Positions 23,090-32,219 of a stretch of DNA of 33,490 nucleotides are shown one piece after another; the first letter of the stretch is position 1; every line of letters starts with the position of its first letter. The notes under the pieces were generated by a model. The model had not been told where the DNA came from, did not search any database, and was given only the letters and a program-made list of their open reading frames with translations. This DNA is from Crocinitomicaceae bacterium. Lineage in GTDB: Bacteria; Bacteroidota; Bacteroidia; Flavobacteriales_D; Crocinitomicaceae. Location of the stretch: the NCBI GenBank assembly GCA_029247685.1, contig JAQWKT010000015.1:1-33490 (forward strand), written 5' to 3'. Made by a program: the position numbers and the translations under genes.

Positions 23090-26000
23090 ATGAAAAACCA
23101 AACTATTTTAAGATTAAAATTCATTTTATTCTTTGTCTTTTTATTCTCCATTTCTATTTTAAATTCTCAAACGGTATATCCAGGCTATCTGGATGGACAT
23201 ATATGGCTTAAATTAAAAAACTCAGCACCTATATCTTTATCGATTGATCTTGAAGGAAATAGTCAAACAAACAATCAAGATTTAAATGTAAAAAATTATT
23301 CTTTTTTAAGGAATGCTTTAAAAGATATAGAAGTTGTAAATTTCTCAAGACCCTATTTTATGGTCAAAGAAGAAAAGATAAAAAACGTATATCGTTTAGA
23401 AATAGCTGATTTTAACAAGATCGACCTAATTATAGATCAGCTAAATAAGCTTTCGGATATTGAATATGCCGAGAAAATACCACTTCTTAAAAAGTCATTA
23501 ACTCCTAATGACCCTAGTTACAATAGTTCTAACGCTTGGGGTTTATATCAAATTCAAGCATCTACAGCATGGGATGTTTCTGTTGGTAATTCAAATGTTA
23601 TAGTTGCTATTGTTGATGATGCAGTTGAAATAACGCATTCGGATTTAAGCGCTGCTATTTGGACAAATCCTGGTGAAATTCCTAACAATGGAATTGATGA
23701 CGATAACAATGGTTATATTGATGATGTAAATGGATTTGATGTTGCTGATGACGATAATGATCCAAATCCAGATACTCCAATTAGTAGTTATGATCATGGT
23801 ACTCATGTTGCCGGAATTGCTGGAGCTACAACTAATAATAGTACAGGTATTGCATCTATTGGTTTTGGCGTTTCTTTATTGCCTGTAAAAGCAACAAATT
23901 CAGCGACTGCTGTAACTCATGGATATGATGGAGTTATTTATGCTGTTAATGCTGGAGCTCATGTAATAAATATGTCTTGGGGAGGTTCTAATTCATCAAC
24001 TACTGGACAAAATATTATTGATTGGGCATATAATCAAAACATTGTATTGGTTGGTGCTGCAGGAAATGACGATGTTAGCACACAACATTATCCAGCAGCT
24101 TATTCCAATGTTATTGCAGTTGCTTCTACTACTGTTGGAGATGCAAAATCGGGTTTTTCAAATTATGGATCTTGGATCGATATTTCTGCTCCTGGAAGTG
24201 CTATTTATAGCACTATACCTGGAAATGGATACGCTACTAAACAAGGTACATCTATGGCTTCTCCAATGGTTGCTGGTTTGTGTGGGCTTATGTTATCCTT
24301 AAATCCAACTCTTCCTCCATCAAACATTAAATCATGCTTATTGAATTCAGCCGATGATTTAGATGCTGCAAACCCTTCTTATATTGGACAACTAGGTGCT
24401 GGTAGAATAAATGCATTAGCAGCAATGAACTGTATATCTGCAACATTAAGTCTTGCGCCCACCGCTAACTTCTCATCAAATACACAAAATATTTTAGAAG
24501 GACAATCCGTTACTTATACCGATTTATCAACTTATAATCCTCAAACCTGGTCTTGGACTTTTCCAGGTGGAACTCCTGCATCTTTTATAGGACAAGTTCC
24601 ACCATCTATTACCTACAATACTGCCGGAACATATAACGTCACTTTAATGGTGACAAACTCAAATGGAACAGACACGGAGGTAAAATCATCGCATATTGTT
24701 GTTAATTCTTTAACAGGCTGCGATACGGTTTCCAACACGATTCCCAACGACCAAATAATTACTTGGACATGGGGAGCTCCAAATGGCTATATAGGTGGGC
24801 ATAATTTTATAAAAGTTAAAAGTATCGCCGATAAATATTCAGGTCTAGGACCTACATACATTATGGGTGCATCTTTTTACTTTACGAAAGGCGAAACCAC
24901 CGATCCAAACTCCAAAATAACGATTACCGTTTGGGAAGACAACGCTGGAGAACCAGGAACAGCTGTTTACACAGAAGATGTTCTTATTCAAGAGATTGTG
25001 GATAATATCAATGGGGCAGGGGTAGGCTTTTTCTATCCTACTAATGTGAATTTTGATTCTCCTGTTATAGTTTCTACAAATGACTTTTATATCGGTTATC
25101 AAATGACTTATTCCTCAGGAGACACCGTAAGTTGTGCGCTTACCGAAAATTTAAATACAAGCCCAACACGACCAAATACGGTATGGTATTACGTTGATCC
25201 AAATGATGACCCTCTTAATACAGGAGGAGGTTGGATAAATATTGAAAATTTATCTTCTGGTAGTCAATGGTCACCTCATATTTATCCACGAATCACTCAA
25301 ACTGCACCAACTGCTGTAATTACTTCTAATTCTCCAATTTGTGAAGGAGAGTTTATTTCATTAGATGGTTCTACTTCTCCAAATGCAATTAATTGGGATT
25401 GGATAATTAATGGCACCAATAATCCAAATCAAAATGGAGCTAATCCATCGGCAATTATGCCTTCATCAGGATCCTATACAAGCTACCTCATTGCTTATAA
25501 CTCATGTGGTTTCTATCATGTTGATTCTATTGTCGTCGATGTTAATCCATCTCCAAATATAAATATTACTGCATCAGCAGATACTATTTGCCCGAGCAAT
25601 ACTTCAAATTTAACTGCTTCAGGAGCTTCTACCTATGCATGGTCTCCTTCTGCGTCACTTAATAATGCGGCTATCCCAAATCCAGTTGCTTCTCCAACAA
25701 ATAGCACCACCTATACCGTTGTTGGTTCTTCTGCCTTAGGTTGTACAAATGATGCAAGTATTAGTATTGTCGTAGATAACACTTCTCCTGTAGCTTCCTT
25801 TATAGCAGATAATGATACGATATGCGAAGGCGATGTATTAAACTTAAATGGTGCCATATCATCAAATACAAGTACTTATAGTTGGACTTTCAATGGAGCA
25901 AACCCAACAAGCTCTGGTTCTTCAAGCCCATCGATTACTTATCCTTCTTCTGGAACTTTTACGTTTGATTTAATTGTTTCAAACACTTGTTCTCAAACAG

Positions 26001-26332
26001 ATATCGCTAGTGGACAAGTTATTGTTTTGCCAACAAGTGCATCTGTTTGTACTCCTTCCTCTTCAATAGTCGATTTATCTAATCAAACCAATATTATTAC
26101 TTATATGGATTTGGATAGAAATACTCTTCATGTTATATATAATAATACCGATACAAAAAATGTAGATGTTGATATCATGAACACAGCAGGGCAATTAATT
26201 TATAATGAAATTAAGTTAAATCTTCACAAAGGAGAATTATTTACAATTGATATTTCAAACTTAAGCAATGGAATGTATTTCTTAAATATCAATCAACAAA
26301 TTGATAAAGAGTCTATTAAGTTTATCAAATAG
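23090..26332 (+). CDS. T9SS-exported subtilisin-family (S8) serine protease with PKD domains
   Basis: The 1080-aa precursor has a signal peptide (residues 1-27) and an inhibitor-like propeptide (about 28-140). The S8 catalytic domain covers about 145-440: Asp176 in AIVDDAVEITHSDL, His236 in DHGTHVAGIAG, oxyanion Asn326 in GAAGND, Ser388 in GTSMASPMVAG. A Ca-binding-like Asp-rich loop sits at 200-226. A PKD domain follows at about 457-543 (TAGTYNVTLMVTNSNG). A beta-rich module spans about 545-735, then further PKD/Ig-like repeats, and a T9SS-like C-terminus (SNGMYFLNI, SIKFIK) that lacks a clean YPNP motif. It degrades protein outside the cell. The amidohydrolase gene starts 8 nt later. Confidence 0.92.
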   Translation: MKNQTILRLKFILFFVFLFSISILNSQTVYPGYLDGHIWLKLKNSAPISLSIDLEGNSQTNNQDLNVKNYSFLRNALKDIEVVNFSRPYFMVKEEKIKNVYRLEIADFNKIDLIIDQLNKLSDIEYAEKIPLLKKSLTPNDPSYNSSNAWGLYQIQASTAWDVSVGNSNVIVAIVDDAVEITHSDLSAAIWTNPGEIPNNGIDDDNNGYIDDVNGFDVADDDNDPNPDTPISSYDHGTHVAGIAGATTNNSTGIASIGFGVSLLPVKATNSATAVTHGYDGVIYAVNAGAHVINMSWGGSNSSTTGQNIIDWAYNQNIVLVGAAGNDDVSTQHYPAAYSNVIAVASTTVGDAKSGFSNYGSWIDISAPGSAIYSTIPGNGYATKQGTSMASPMVAGLCGLMLSLNPTLPPSNIKSCLLNSADDLDAANPSYIGQLGAGRINALAAMNCISATLSLAPTANFSSNTQNILEGQSVTYTDLSTYNPQTWSWTFPGGTPASFIGQVPPSITYNTAGTYNVTLMVTNSNGTDTEVKSSHIVVNSLTGCDTVSNTIPNDQIITWTWGAPNGYIGGHNFIKVKSIADKYSGLGPTYIMGASFYFTKGETTDPNSKITITVWEDNAGEPGTAVYTEDVLIQEIVDNINGAGVGFFYPTNVNFDSPVIVSTNDFYIGYQMTYSSGDTVSCALTENLNTSPTRPNTVWYYVDPNDDPLNTGGGWINIENLSSGSQWSPHIYPRITQTAPTAVITSNSPICEGEFISLDGSTSPNAINWDWIINGTNNPNQNGANPSAIMPSSGSYTSYLIAYNSCGFYHVDSIVVDVNPSPNINITASADTICPSNTSNLTASGASTYAWSPSASLNNAAIPNPVASPTNSTTYTVVGSSALGCTNDASISIVVDNTSPVASFIADNDTICEGDVLNLNGAISSNTSTYSWTFNGANPTSSGSSSPSITYPSSGTFTFDLIVSNTCSQTDIASGQVIVLPTSASVCTPSSSIVDLSNQTNIITYMDLDRNTLHVIYNNTDTKNVDVDIMNTAGQLIYNEIKLNLHKGELFTIDISNLSNGMYFLNINQQIDKESIKFIK

Positions 26333-26340
26333 TTTTATTT

Positions 26341-27612
26341 ATGAAAAGACTCTGTTATTTATATTTAATATTTTCTTTTTCTCTAGCATTTACTCAAGAA
26401 ACTTATCTTCATTGTGGAAGATTGATTGATTCTAAAAGCGGAAAAGTTTTGAGTCAAATGACAATTGTTGTCGATTCGAATCAAATTGTAAAAGTGTCAA
26501 AAGGATACATAGAAGCAAATCCTTCGTCTAAAACAATTGATCTAAAATCAAAAACAGTAATGCCTGGTCTAATAGACATGCACGTTCATATTGAAGGTGA
26601 ATCCAATCCGCATTCATACATTGAGCCTTTCACTCTTAATGAAGCAGACATAGCATTTAGAGCAGTTAATTATGCAAAAACGACACTTTTAGCTGGATTT
26701 ACAACTATTAGAGATCTTGGGGGAACTGGAGTTAACACTTCCATAAGAAAAGCTATTGACAAAGGTATTGTTGATGGTCCTAGAGTCTATTCTGCAGGAA
26801 AATCTATAGCAACAACAGGTGGACACGCAGATCCAACCAATGGATGGAAACAGGATCTAATGGGAGACCCAGGACCAGATCAAGGTGTTATCAATAGCAT
26901 TGGAGAAGCAAGAAAAGCAGTTAGACAACGCTACAAAAACGGTGCAGATGTTATTAAAATTACTGCAACTGGAGGGGTTTTAAGTGTCGCTAAAAGTAGT
27001 TCCAATCCACAATTTACAATAGAAGAAATAAAAGCTATTTGCTCAACTGCAAATGATTACGGAATGCATGTAGCAGCTCATGCTCATGGAGATGAGGGAA
27101 TGAGAAGAGCAATAATTGGAGGCGTTAAAACTATTGAGCATGGAACAATGATGAGTGAAGCAACCATGGAGCTAATGATTAAAAAAAATGTTTATTTGGT
27201 TCCAACAATAACAGCAGGTAAAGCAGTTAGTGAAAATGCATTAATTCCAAATTATTACCCAGAAATTGTTGTTCCTAAAGCTTTAGAAGTTGGACCGAAA
27301 ATTCAAAGTACTTTTGGCAAAGCATATAAAAAAGGAGTTAAAATTGCTTTTGGAACAGATGCAGGTGTATTTACACATGGGCTTAACAATAAAGAATTTG
27401 AGTACATGGTTGAAGCTGGCATGCCAGCTATGGAGGCGATTCAATCTGCTACAATCACCAATGCCAATATACTTGAAAATAATAAAATTGGACATATAAA
27501 GGTTGGTAATTTTGCAGATATAATTGCTGTGGATGGTAATCCTTTAAAAGACATTAAAGTCATGAGCAAAGTGTCGTTTGTCATGAAAAATGGAGTGATC
27601 TATAAAAAATAA
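26341..27612 (+). CDS. Secreted amidohydrolase family protein (Xaa-Pro dipeptidase / imidazolonepropionase-like)
   Basis: The 423-aa product has a signal peptide (MKRLCYLYLIFSFSLAFTQ) and a TIM-barrel metal-dependent hydrolase. Metal ligands are visible in order: His81 and His83 in IDMHVHIEGE, Lys206 in DVIKITATGG (the usual bridging lysine), His247 in AAHAHGDEG, His267 in TIEHGT and Asp340 in FGTDAGVF. The C-terminal GNFADIIAVDGNPLKDI is typical of the family. Related enzymes cleave Xaa-Pro dipeptides or cyclic amides. Its position 8 nt after a secreted protease suggests it finishes peptide breakdown in the periplasm or outside; this is inferred from context. Confidence 0.9.
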   Translation: MKRLCYLYLIFSFSLAFTQETYLHCGRLIDSKSGKVLSQMTIVVDSNQIVKVSKGYIEANPSSKTIDLKSKTVMPGLIDMHVHIEGESNPHSYIEPFTLNEADIAFRAVNYAKTTLLAGFTTIRDLGGTGVNTSIRKAIDKGIVDGPRVYSAGKSIATTGGHADPTNGWKQDLMGDPGPDQGVINSIGEARKAVRQRYKNGADVIKITATGGVLSVAKSSSNPQFTIEEIKAICSTANDYGMHVAAHAHGDEGMRRAIIGGVKTIEHGTMMSEATMELMIKKNVYLVPTITAGKAVSENALIPNYYPEIVVPKALEVGPKIQSTFGKAYKKGVKIAFGTDAGVFTHGLNNKEFEYMVEAGMPAMEAIQSATITNANILENNKIGHIKVGNFADIIAVDGNPLKDIKVMSKVSFVMKNGVIYKK

Positions 27613-27624
27613 TTCGATTTAAAA

Positions 27625-28566
27625 CTACAGTTTTTGATACGTTTTTAGATTTGAAATGCCCCAATTATCAATTTCTTTTTTTGACCATAATTCTGGAAAG
27701 AAAATACGTTTCTGATACCTAGGGTGCATATATTTCCTCCAGTCGCTACCACCGGTTGCTTCGGCATCTTTTTTTCCACTTAAAAGATACTTCCCAGCTG
27801 CATGATAATGCTCCATCACCCATTTGACATTAACGGTATGGTCGTAGTGCCGCATGGCATTTCTTAAAGGAATATCTTCTTGGTCTTTAGGTGGCAATGA
27901 TTTAAATTTAGACCATAAGTTATTCGTGTTATATGTTTTCATAAACACGATAAAATCATCCATATATCTTTCTTCAAAAAGGGTAATTAAGGTGGATTTT
28001 TTGCCTGTTTTATGATCTTTCCCAGCTGCTTGCCAATAAAGATGCTCATAGGCATGACTAAATGGAGTATCGCGATCAATTGTTTCTCTAAATCTAAAAT
28101 CTATGAGGTGAATTAATTCGGTAGATGCAAATTCAATTTTTCTATATTGGGCACTTTGAAATCCGCTAGCAGGAGTTAGGGTATCTCTAAACTTCATATA
28201 CTGCTGAACATCCATCCCATCTTTCATGATTTTAAAGGAAGAAGAAAGCATGTCAAAATAACGACTAATTCGGTATAACCTATCTGCAAAAAACTTGGTA
28301 GATAAATCTTCTTTAAACGCAACTTGCTCTATTTCCCATAAGATCATTTTAAAAAGCAACTCATTAATTTGATGATACATGATAAAAACCATTTCATCGG
28401 GCAAATTGGATCGTTGAATTTGAAGGTTTAAAAGAGCATCTGTTTGAATGTAATCCCAATAAGTAATGGGTCTAGAATGAAGAAGTCCACTTAAATGCGT
28501 ATTGGCATCTTGACCAATAGCTTCGTATTTTTTAGTGATACCCTCCAATAGATCTTCTTGATTCAT
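27625..28566 (-). CDS. kynA: Tryptophan 2,3-dioxygenase family protein
   Basis: This 313-aa haem enzyme oxidises L-tryptophan to N-formylkynurenine, the first step of the kynurenine route. Family marks are MYHQINELLFKMILWE with His65 (active-site His), RDTLTPASGFQSAQYRK with Arg127 (carboxylate binding), and EATGGSDW with Thr271. The proximal haem ligand is probably His255, or His253, in MEHYHAAGKYL. The C-terminal part is a variant form seen in Bacteroidota, so exact substrate preference is not certain. It is the third gene of a KMO - small protein - TDO operon, 23 nt after the small gene. Confidence 0.9.
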   Translation of the reverse strand: MNQEDLLEGITKKYEAIGQDANTHLSGLLHSRPITYWDYIQTDALLNLQIQRSNLPDEMVFIMYHQINELLFKMILWEIEQVAFKEDLSTKFFADRLYRISRYFDMLSSSFKIMKDGMDVQQYMKFRDTLTPASGFQSAQYRKIEFASTELIHLIDFRFRETIDRDTPFSHAYEHLYWQAAGKDHKTGKKSTLITLFEERYMDDFIVFMKTYNTNNLWSKFKSLPPKDQEDIPLRNAMRHYDHTVNVKWVMEHYHAAGKYLLSGKKDAEATGGSDWRKYMHPRYQKRIFFPELWSKKEIDNWGISNLKTYQKL

Positions 28567-28589
28567 CTTAAACTTTTTTTTAAATATAT

Positions 28590-28805
28590 TTATTTTAAAC
28601 TTAATTCATAACCGATTTTATGTAATGAATTTAAAATAATTAAACTTTTATCCTCAATATTTTGATTTGCCCGAACTTTAATAATTCTATTTTCTTTATT
28701 TATTAGTATCGAATTTAGAAAATCGATTTTATTAAGTCGATTTTCTATGACACCATAATTAATATTTAATTTTGGTTTTGTTATTTCAAAAGTTAAGGTT
28801 TCCAA
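28590..28805 (-). CDS. Small HMA-like (ferredoxin-fold) protein without CxxC, TTG start
   Basis: The 71-aa protein starts at TTG 28805, four bases after the KMO stop; no ATG exists in the frame. Its layout (strand TLTFEI, helix VIENRLNKIDFLNSIL, strands NKENRIIKVRA, helix SLIILNSLHKIGYELSL) follows the beta-alpha-beta-beta-alpha-beta order of heavy-metal-associated domains, including the closing KIGYEL. The metal-binding CxxC is absent. Sitting between KMO and TDO in one operon, it may be an accessory factor for this pathway; that is inference. Confidence 0.62.
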   Translation of the reverse strand: METLTFEITKPKLNINYGVIENRLNKIDFLNSILINKENRIIKVRANQNIEDKSLIILNSLHKIGYELSLK

Positions 28806-28809
28806 TATC

Positions 28810-30159
28810 TTAAATTATCTTGTTAAACTCTTTTTTAATGACTTCATTTATTTGTTCGCTTTCAAATAAACTTTTGACATCATGCACCTTCATAAACTCT
28901 TTTATTCTTTTGTCTTGTTTTTTGCCATTTTTATAGGCTTCAGAATACCTTGTATGAGAAAAAGAAACTTGTGAGTATAAAGGAGTGTATAAGTCAGGGA
29001 ATAGCGATTGAATTCGTAATTCCAATTTTTTTTGCAATAAAAATTGAGGGTCTGCAACATGATCTCTCATTACGTAATAATTATCTAATGACAAATCTTG
29101 TAATGCATCCCCATCGGGTTTTCTGTTAATCTCGTATTCTTTGAAAATAGCTGGCCAATTATCTCCATGTTTATCCATTAATTCAGATAAAACGGTGCAA
29201 TCTTCAAAACCAGAATTCATGCCTTGTCCATAAAATGGGACGGTTGCATGAGCAGCATCCCCCATTAAAGCTACTTTGTCTTTTGTCCAAGGGTAACATC
29301 GAATAATTGATAAAGAAGAAAGTGGGTGATTTTCCCAGATTTCACTAATATTTGGAACTAAATCATAAAAATCTGGAAATATTTTTCTAAAAAATTCAGT
29401 GACTTTTTCTTTAGAGTTTAATTTATCAAATGAATACTGGTGATTTTCGTGAGGCATGAATAGTGTGCAAGTAAAAGATCCACCTTCGTTTGGAAGAGCA
29501 ATCATCATAAACCTTCCTCTTGGCCATATATGTAATGCACTTTTATCTAATTTATAAGAAGAATCATCATTGGCGGGCAATAAAATCTCTCGATAACCAT
29601 CATCAATGTACATTTGATTGAAGTTAAATCGATCATTTTTTTGTAAAGTGTTATATCTCACTGCAGAAAAAGCACCATCTGCAGCAAATATCACATCAGA
29701 TTTAATTTCTTTTGCTTCTCCTGTTAAAGAATCTATGAAATAGACAATTCCGTTTACTGTGTCAACATTGGTGCATTTAGAATTAAATAAAATTGATGCA
29801 TTTCCATGATTCTCAGCAATATCCATCATCTTGCAATTTATTCCTCCTCTAGAAACCGAATAAATAGCTTGGCCTTCTTGACCATAAGGCTGATAAGTTA
29901 ATTCTCCTTTTTGAGAATGCATTATTCTTCCATGCATCGGAATTGCGATAGACTCTATTTCTTTTTCAACCCCTACTTTTTTAAATGCTTTCCAACCTCT
30001 AACAGATAAAGCTAAATTTATAGATTTACCAGCAGAAAGCTTTTCTTTTCTTAAATCGCTTCTTCTTTCAATAATAGTGACTTTATAGCCAGTTTTTGAA
30101 AGATAAACAGCCCATAAAGAGCCAACTAATCCTGCGCCAACAATTGTTGCTGTTTTCAT
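28810..30159 (-). CDS. kmo: Kynurenine 3-monooxygenase
   Basis: This 449-aa FAD enzyme hydroxylates L-kynurenine to 3-hydroxykynurenine with NADPH and O2. The N-terminal dinucleotide fold is IVGAGLVGSLWAVYLS (residues 6-21), with acidic Glu31 in TIIERR. The second FAD motif is VALMGDAAHATVPFYGQGMN (296-315), including GD at 300-301. The KMO-type signatures NLALSVRGWKAF and YGQGMNSGFEDC are present. It heads the operon with the HMA-like protein and tryptophan dioxygenase, giving tryptophan breakdown or the de novo NAD route. Formamidase and kynureninase are not in the window. Confidence 0.93.
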   Translation of the reverse strand: MKTATIVGAGLVGSLWAVYLSKTGYKVTIIERRSDLRKEKLSAGKSINLALSVRGWKAFKKVGVEKEIESIAIPMHGRIMHSQKGELTYQPYGQEGQAIYSVSRGGINCKMMDIAENHGNASILFNSKCTNVDTVNGIVYFIDSLTGEAKEIKSDVIFAADGAFSAVRYNTLQKNDRFNFNQMYIDDGYREILLPANDDSSYKLDKSALHIWPRGRFMMIALPNEGGSFTCTLFMPHENHQYSFDKLNSKEKVTEFFRKIFPDFYDLVPNISEIWENHPLSSLSIIRCYPWTKDKVALMGDAAHATVPFYGQGMNSGFEDCTVLSELMDKHGDNWPAIFKEYEINRKPDGDALQDLSLDNYYVMRDHVADPQFLLQKKLELRIQSLFPDLYTPLYSQVSFSHTRYSEAYKNGKKQDKRIKEFMKVHDVKSLFESEQINEVIKKEFNKII

Positions 30160-30239
30160 TTTAGTTTATTTAGTAATGGTTATAATATCACTAATGCAAA
30201 GTAATAATAAAATATATACTTTGATAACAAATAAAGAAC

Positions 30240-31604
30240 TTAAATTGTTTTACTAAAAGTATTCTGACTTTTTAATTTATTATCTAAATAAATATCAAAA
30301 CACATGCATATATTTCGTATAAAAATTCTTCCTAGCTCTGTAACATTAATTTGAGATGAAGAAAATTCAATTAAACCATCCTGTTGAAGGGGGTCTAATT
30401 TTTTTAGGATAGATTTAAAGAAATGGTGATTCCTAAATTCAGCATCAATATCAGTGCTAAAGTGACACATTAAGTTTAAAATATGCTTTCTAATAAATAA
30501 ATCGTCTTCACTTAAAAAATGCCCTCTAAAAACAGGGAGATTATTTTCATTAACTAAAGCAGTATATTCCTTGACAGATTTAACATTTTGAGCAAATGCA
30601 CCCCAACTATCACTTATAGAGGACATGCCCAGACCAATCATAAGAGAGGTCGTATTTGTAGTATAACCCATGAAATTTCTATGCAATCGTTTATTAACAT
30701 ATGCATCATATAAACTATCGCTTTCCAAAGCAAAATGATCCATTCCTATTTCGTGATACCCGTTTTGAAGAAGTAGTTTCTTGCTTAATTCATAAAGTGC
30801 TCTTTTCTCGTCTCCTTTTGGAATATCTTCATCCTTAAAACCTCGTTGTCCAACTCCTTTAATCCAAGGAACATGTGCATAGCTATATAAGGATATTCGA
30901 TCAGGTTTTAAAAGATTTGTAAGTCTAATCGATTCACTAATATGATCCATATTTTGATGTGGTAGACCAAAAACAAGATCGTGGCTTATGGAGGTATAGC
31001 CAATTTTTTTTGCCAAATCATGAACTTTTTCGACATTTTCAAAAGGCTGAATTCTGTTTATTGCTTTTTGTATTTTAGGATTGTAATCTTGAACACCATA
31101 ACTAACTCTTCTAAAAGAAAGGGCATATAAGGTTTTAAGATGTTCTTTTGTTGTATTATTTGGATGCCCTTCAAAGCCTAACTCTGCATTTTCAGAAAGA
31201 GTAGAATGTTTTAAAATTCCATCTAATAGAATTTTTAAGTTCTCCGGAGAAAAAAAAGTTGGTGTCCCTCCACCTAAATGTATTTCTTTAATTAATGGTT
31301 TAGTAGAAAGCGCATTTACATATATTTTCCATTCTTTAAGAACAAGCTGAATGTAATCTTCTTCAACGCTATGTCTTCTAGTAATATGTTTATGACAACC
31401 ACAAAATGTGCATAAATTTTCACAAAATGGAAGATGTATATAAATGCTAATACCAGTTTCTTTACTGTTATCATAGGTTTCACATACCGATGCCAACCAT
31501 TTTTCAGTGTCAATTATCTTATCTTTCCAATAAGGAACAGTAGGGTAGCTGGTATATCTAGGGCCCGGAACGTTGTATTTATTGATAAGAGCCTCTATAT
31601 TCAT
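30240..31604 (-). CDS. hemN: Oxygen-independent coproporphyrinogen III oxidase
   Basis: This 454-aa radical-SAM enzyme converts coproporphyrinogen III to protoporphyrinogen IX in haem synthesis without oxygen. The start is set at ATG 31604, giving the family N-terminus NIEALINKYNVPGPRYTSYP; an ATG at 31685 would add a non-conserved 27-residue tail. The iron-sulfur motif is HLPFCENLCTFCGCHKH, with Cys61, Cys65 and Cys68 (CxxxCxxC) plus Cys70 as in true HemN. LGGGTPTFF and the C-terminal HemN domain (RGHFLSEDDLFIRKHILNL) are present. It is transcribed toward the KMO operon but is separated from it by 80 bases. Confidence 0.93.
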   Translation of the reverse strand: MNIEALINKYNVPGPRYTSYPTVPYWKDKIIDTEKWLASVCETYDNSKETGISIYIHLPFCENLCTFCGCHKHITRRHSVEEDYIQLVLKEWKIYVNALSTKPLIKEIHLGGGTPTFFSPENLKILLDGILKHSTLSENAELGFEGHPNNTTKEHLKTLYALSFRRVSYGVQDYNPKIQKAINRIQPFENVEKVHDLAKKIGYTSISHDLVFGLPHQNMDHISESIRLTNLLKPDRISLYSYAHVPWIKGVGQRGFKDEDIPKGDEKRALYELSKKLLLQNGYHEIGMDHFALESDSLYDAYVNKRLHRNFMGYTTNTTSLMIGLGMSSISDSWGAFAQNVKSVKEYTALVNENNLPVFRGHFLSEDDLFIRKHILNLMCHFSTDIDAEFRNHHFFKSILKKLDPLQQDGLIEFSSSQINVTELGRIFIRNICMCFDIYLDNKLKSQNTFSKTI

Positions 31605-31757
31605 ATATCTTGAAAAAGGAAAAACATTTAAGAAATTGTTTTGTTTGAAATTGGTTATAAAACTATGATTATTAATTAATGTCAAACTTAATACCTATTA
31701 ATCTAAAAGTAATACTATTTATATCCTTTTTTATATTTTTAGTTATAAATTCACCAA

Positions 31758-32210
31758 ATGTTTATTGAATTATCAAAAGTTAATATTTTAAACTATTTAA
31801 ATAAAATAAATAATTCTCAAAAACCTCTTTGGGGAAATATGTCTAGTCAAAGAATGATTGAGCATCTATCTGATATTGTTGTAATTTCAAGATCTTTAAA
31901 TTACAAATATCCCTTACAGATTAATCCAGAAAAAATAGAACTTGCCCAAGGTTTTATATATAGCGATAAATCTCTTCCAAAAAATTTCAAAGTTTCTTTT
32001 GCATCGGATGAAAAGAGGATCCGAAATAAAAATATTTCACAAGCTATTATTGAATTTGAATCTGAATGGGATCAATACCTGAAATTCTTTAAATCTAATC
32101 CAAATGTAAAAACCGTACACCCATATTTTGGGAAACTTGATTTTGAGCTATGGAATCGTCTTCATGCAAAACATTTTACACATCATTTTATTCAATTTGA
32201 TTTACTTTAA
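31758..32210 (+). CDS. DinB-like (DUF1569-type) protein
   Basis: The 150-aa protein has the four-helix DinB-superfamily layout. Helix 1 contains KPLWGNMSSQRMIEHLSDIV (His36), and a C-terminal helix has the clustered His of the metal site, LHAKHFTHHFIQF. HPYFGKLDFELWNRLHAKH is typical of the DUF1569 subgroup. Some family members are thiol-dependent or metal-binding transferases; no activity can be assigned here. It ends 9 nt before the phosphatase gene on the same strand. Confidence 0.75.
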   Translation: MFIELSKVNILNYLNKINNSQKPLWGNMSSQRMIEHLSDIVVISRSLNYKYPLQINPEKIELAQGFIYSDKSLPKNFKVSFASDEKRIRNKNISQAIIEFESEWDQYLKFFKSNPNVKTVHPYFGKLDFELWNRLHAKHFTHHFIQFDLL

Positions 32211-32219
32211 CTTTGTCCT

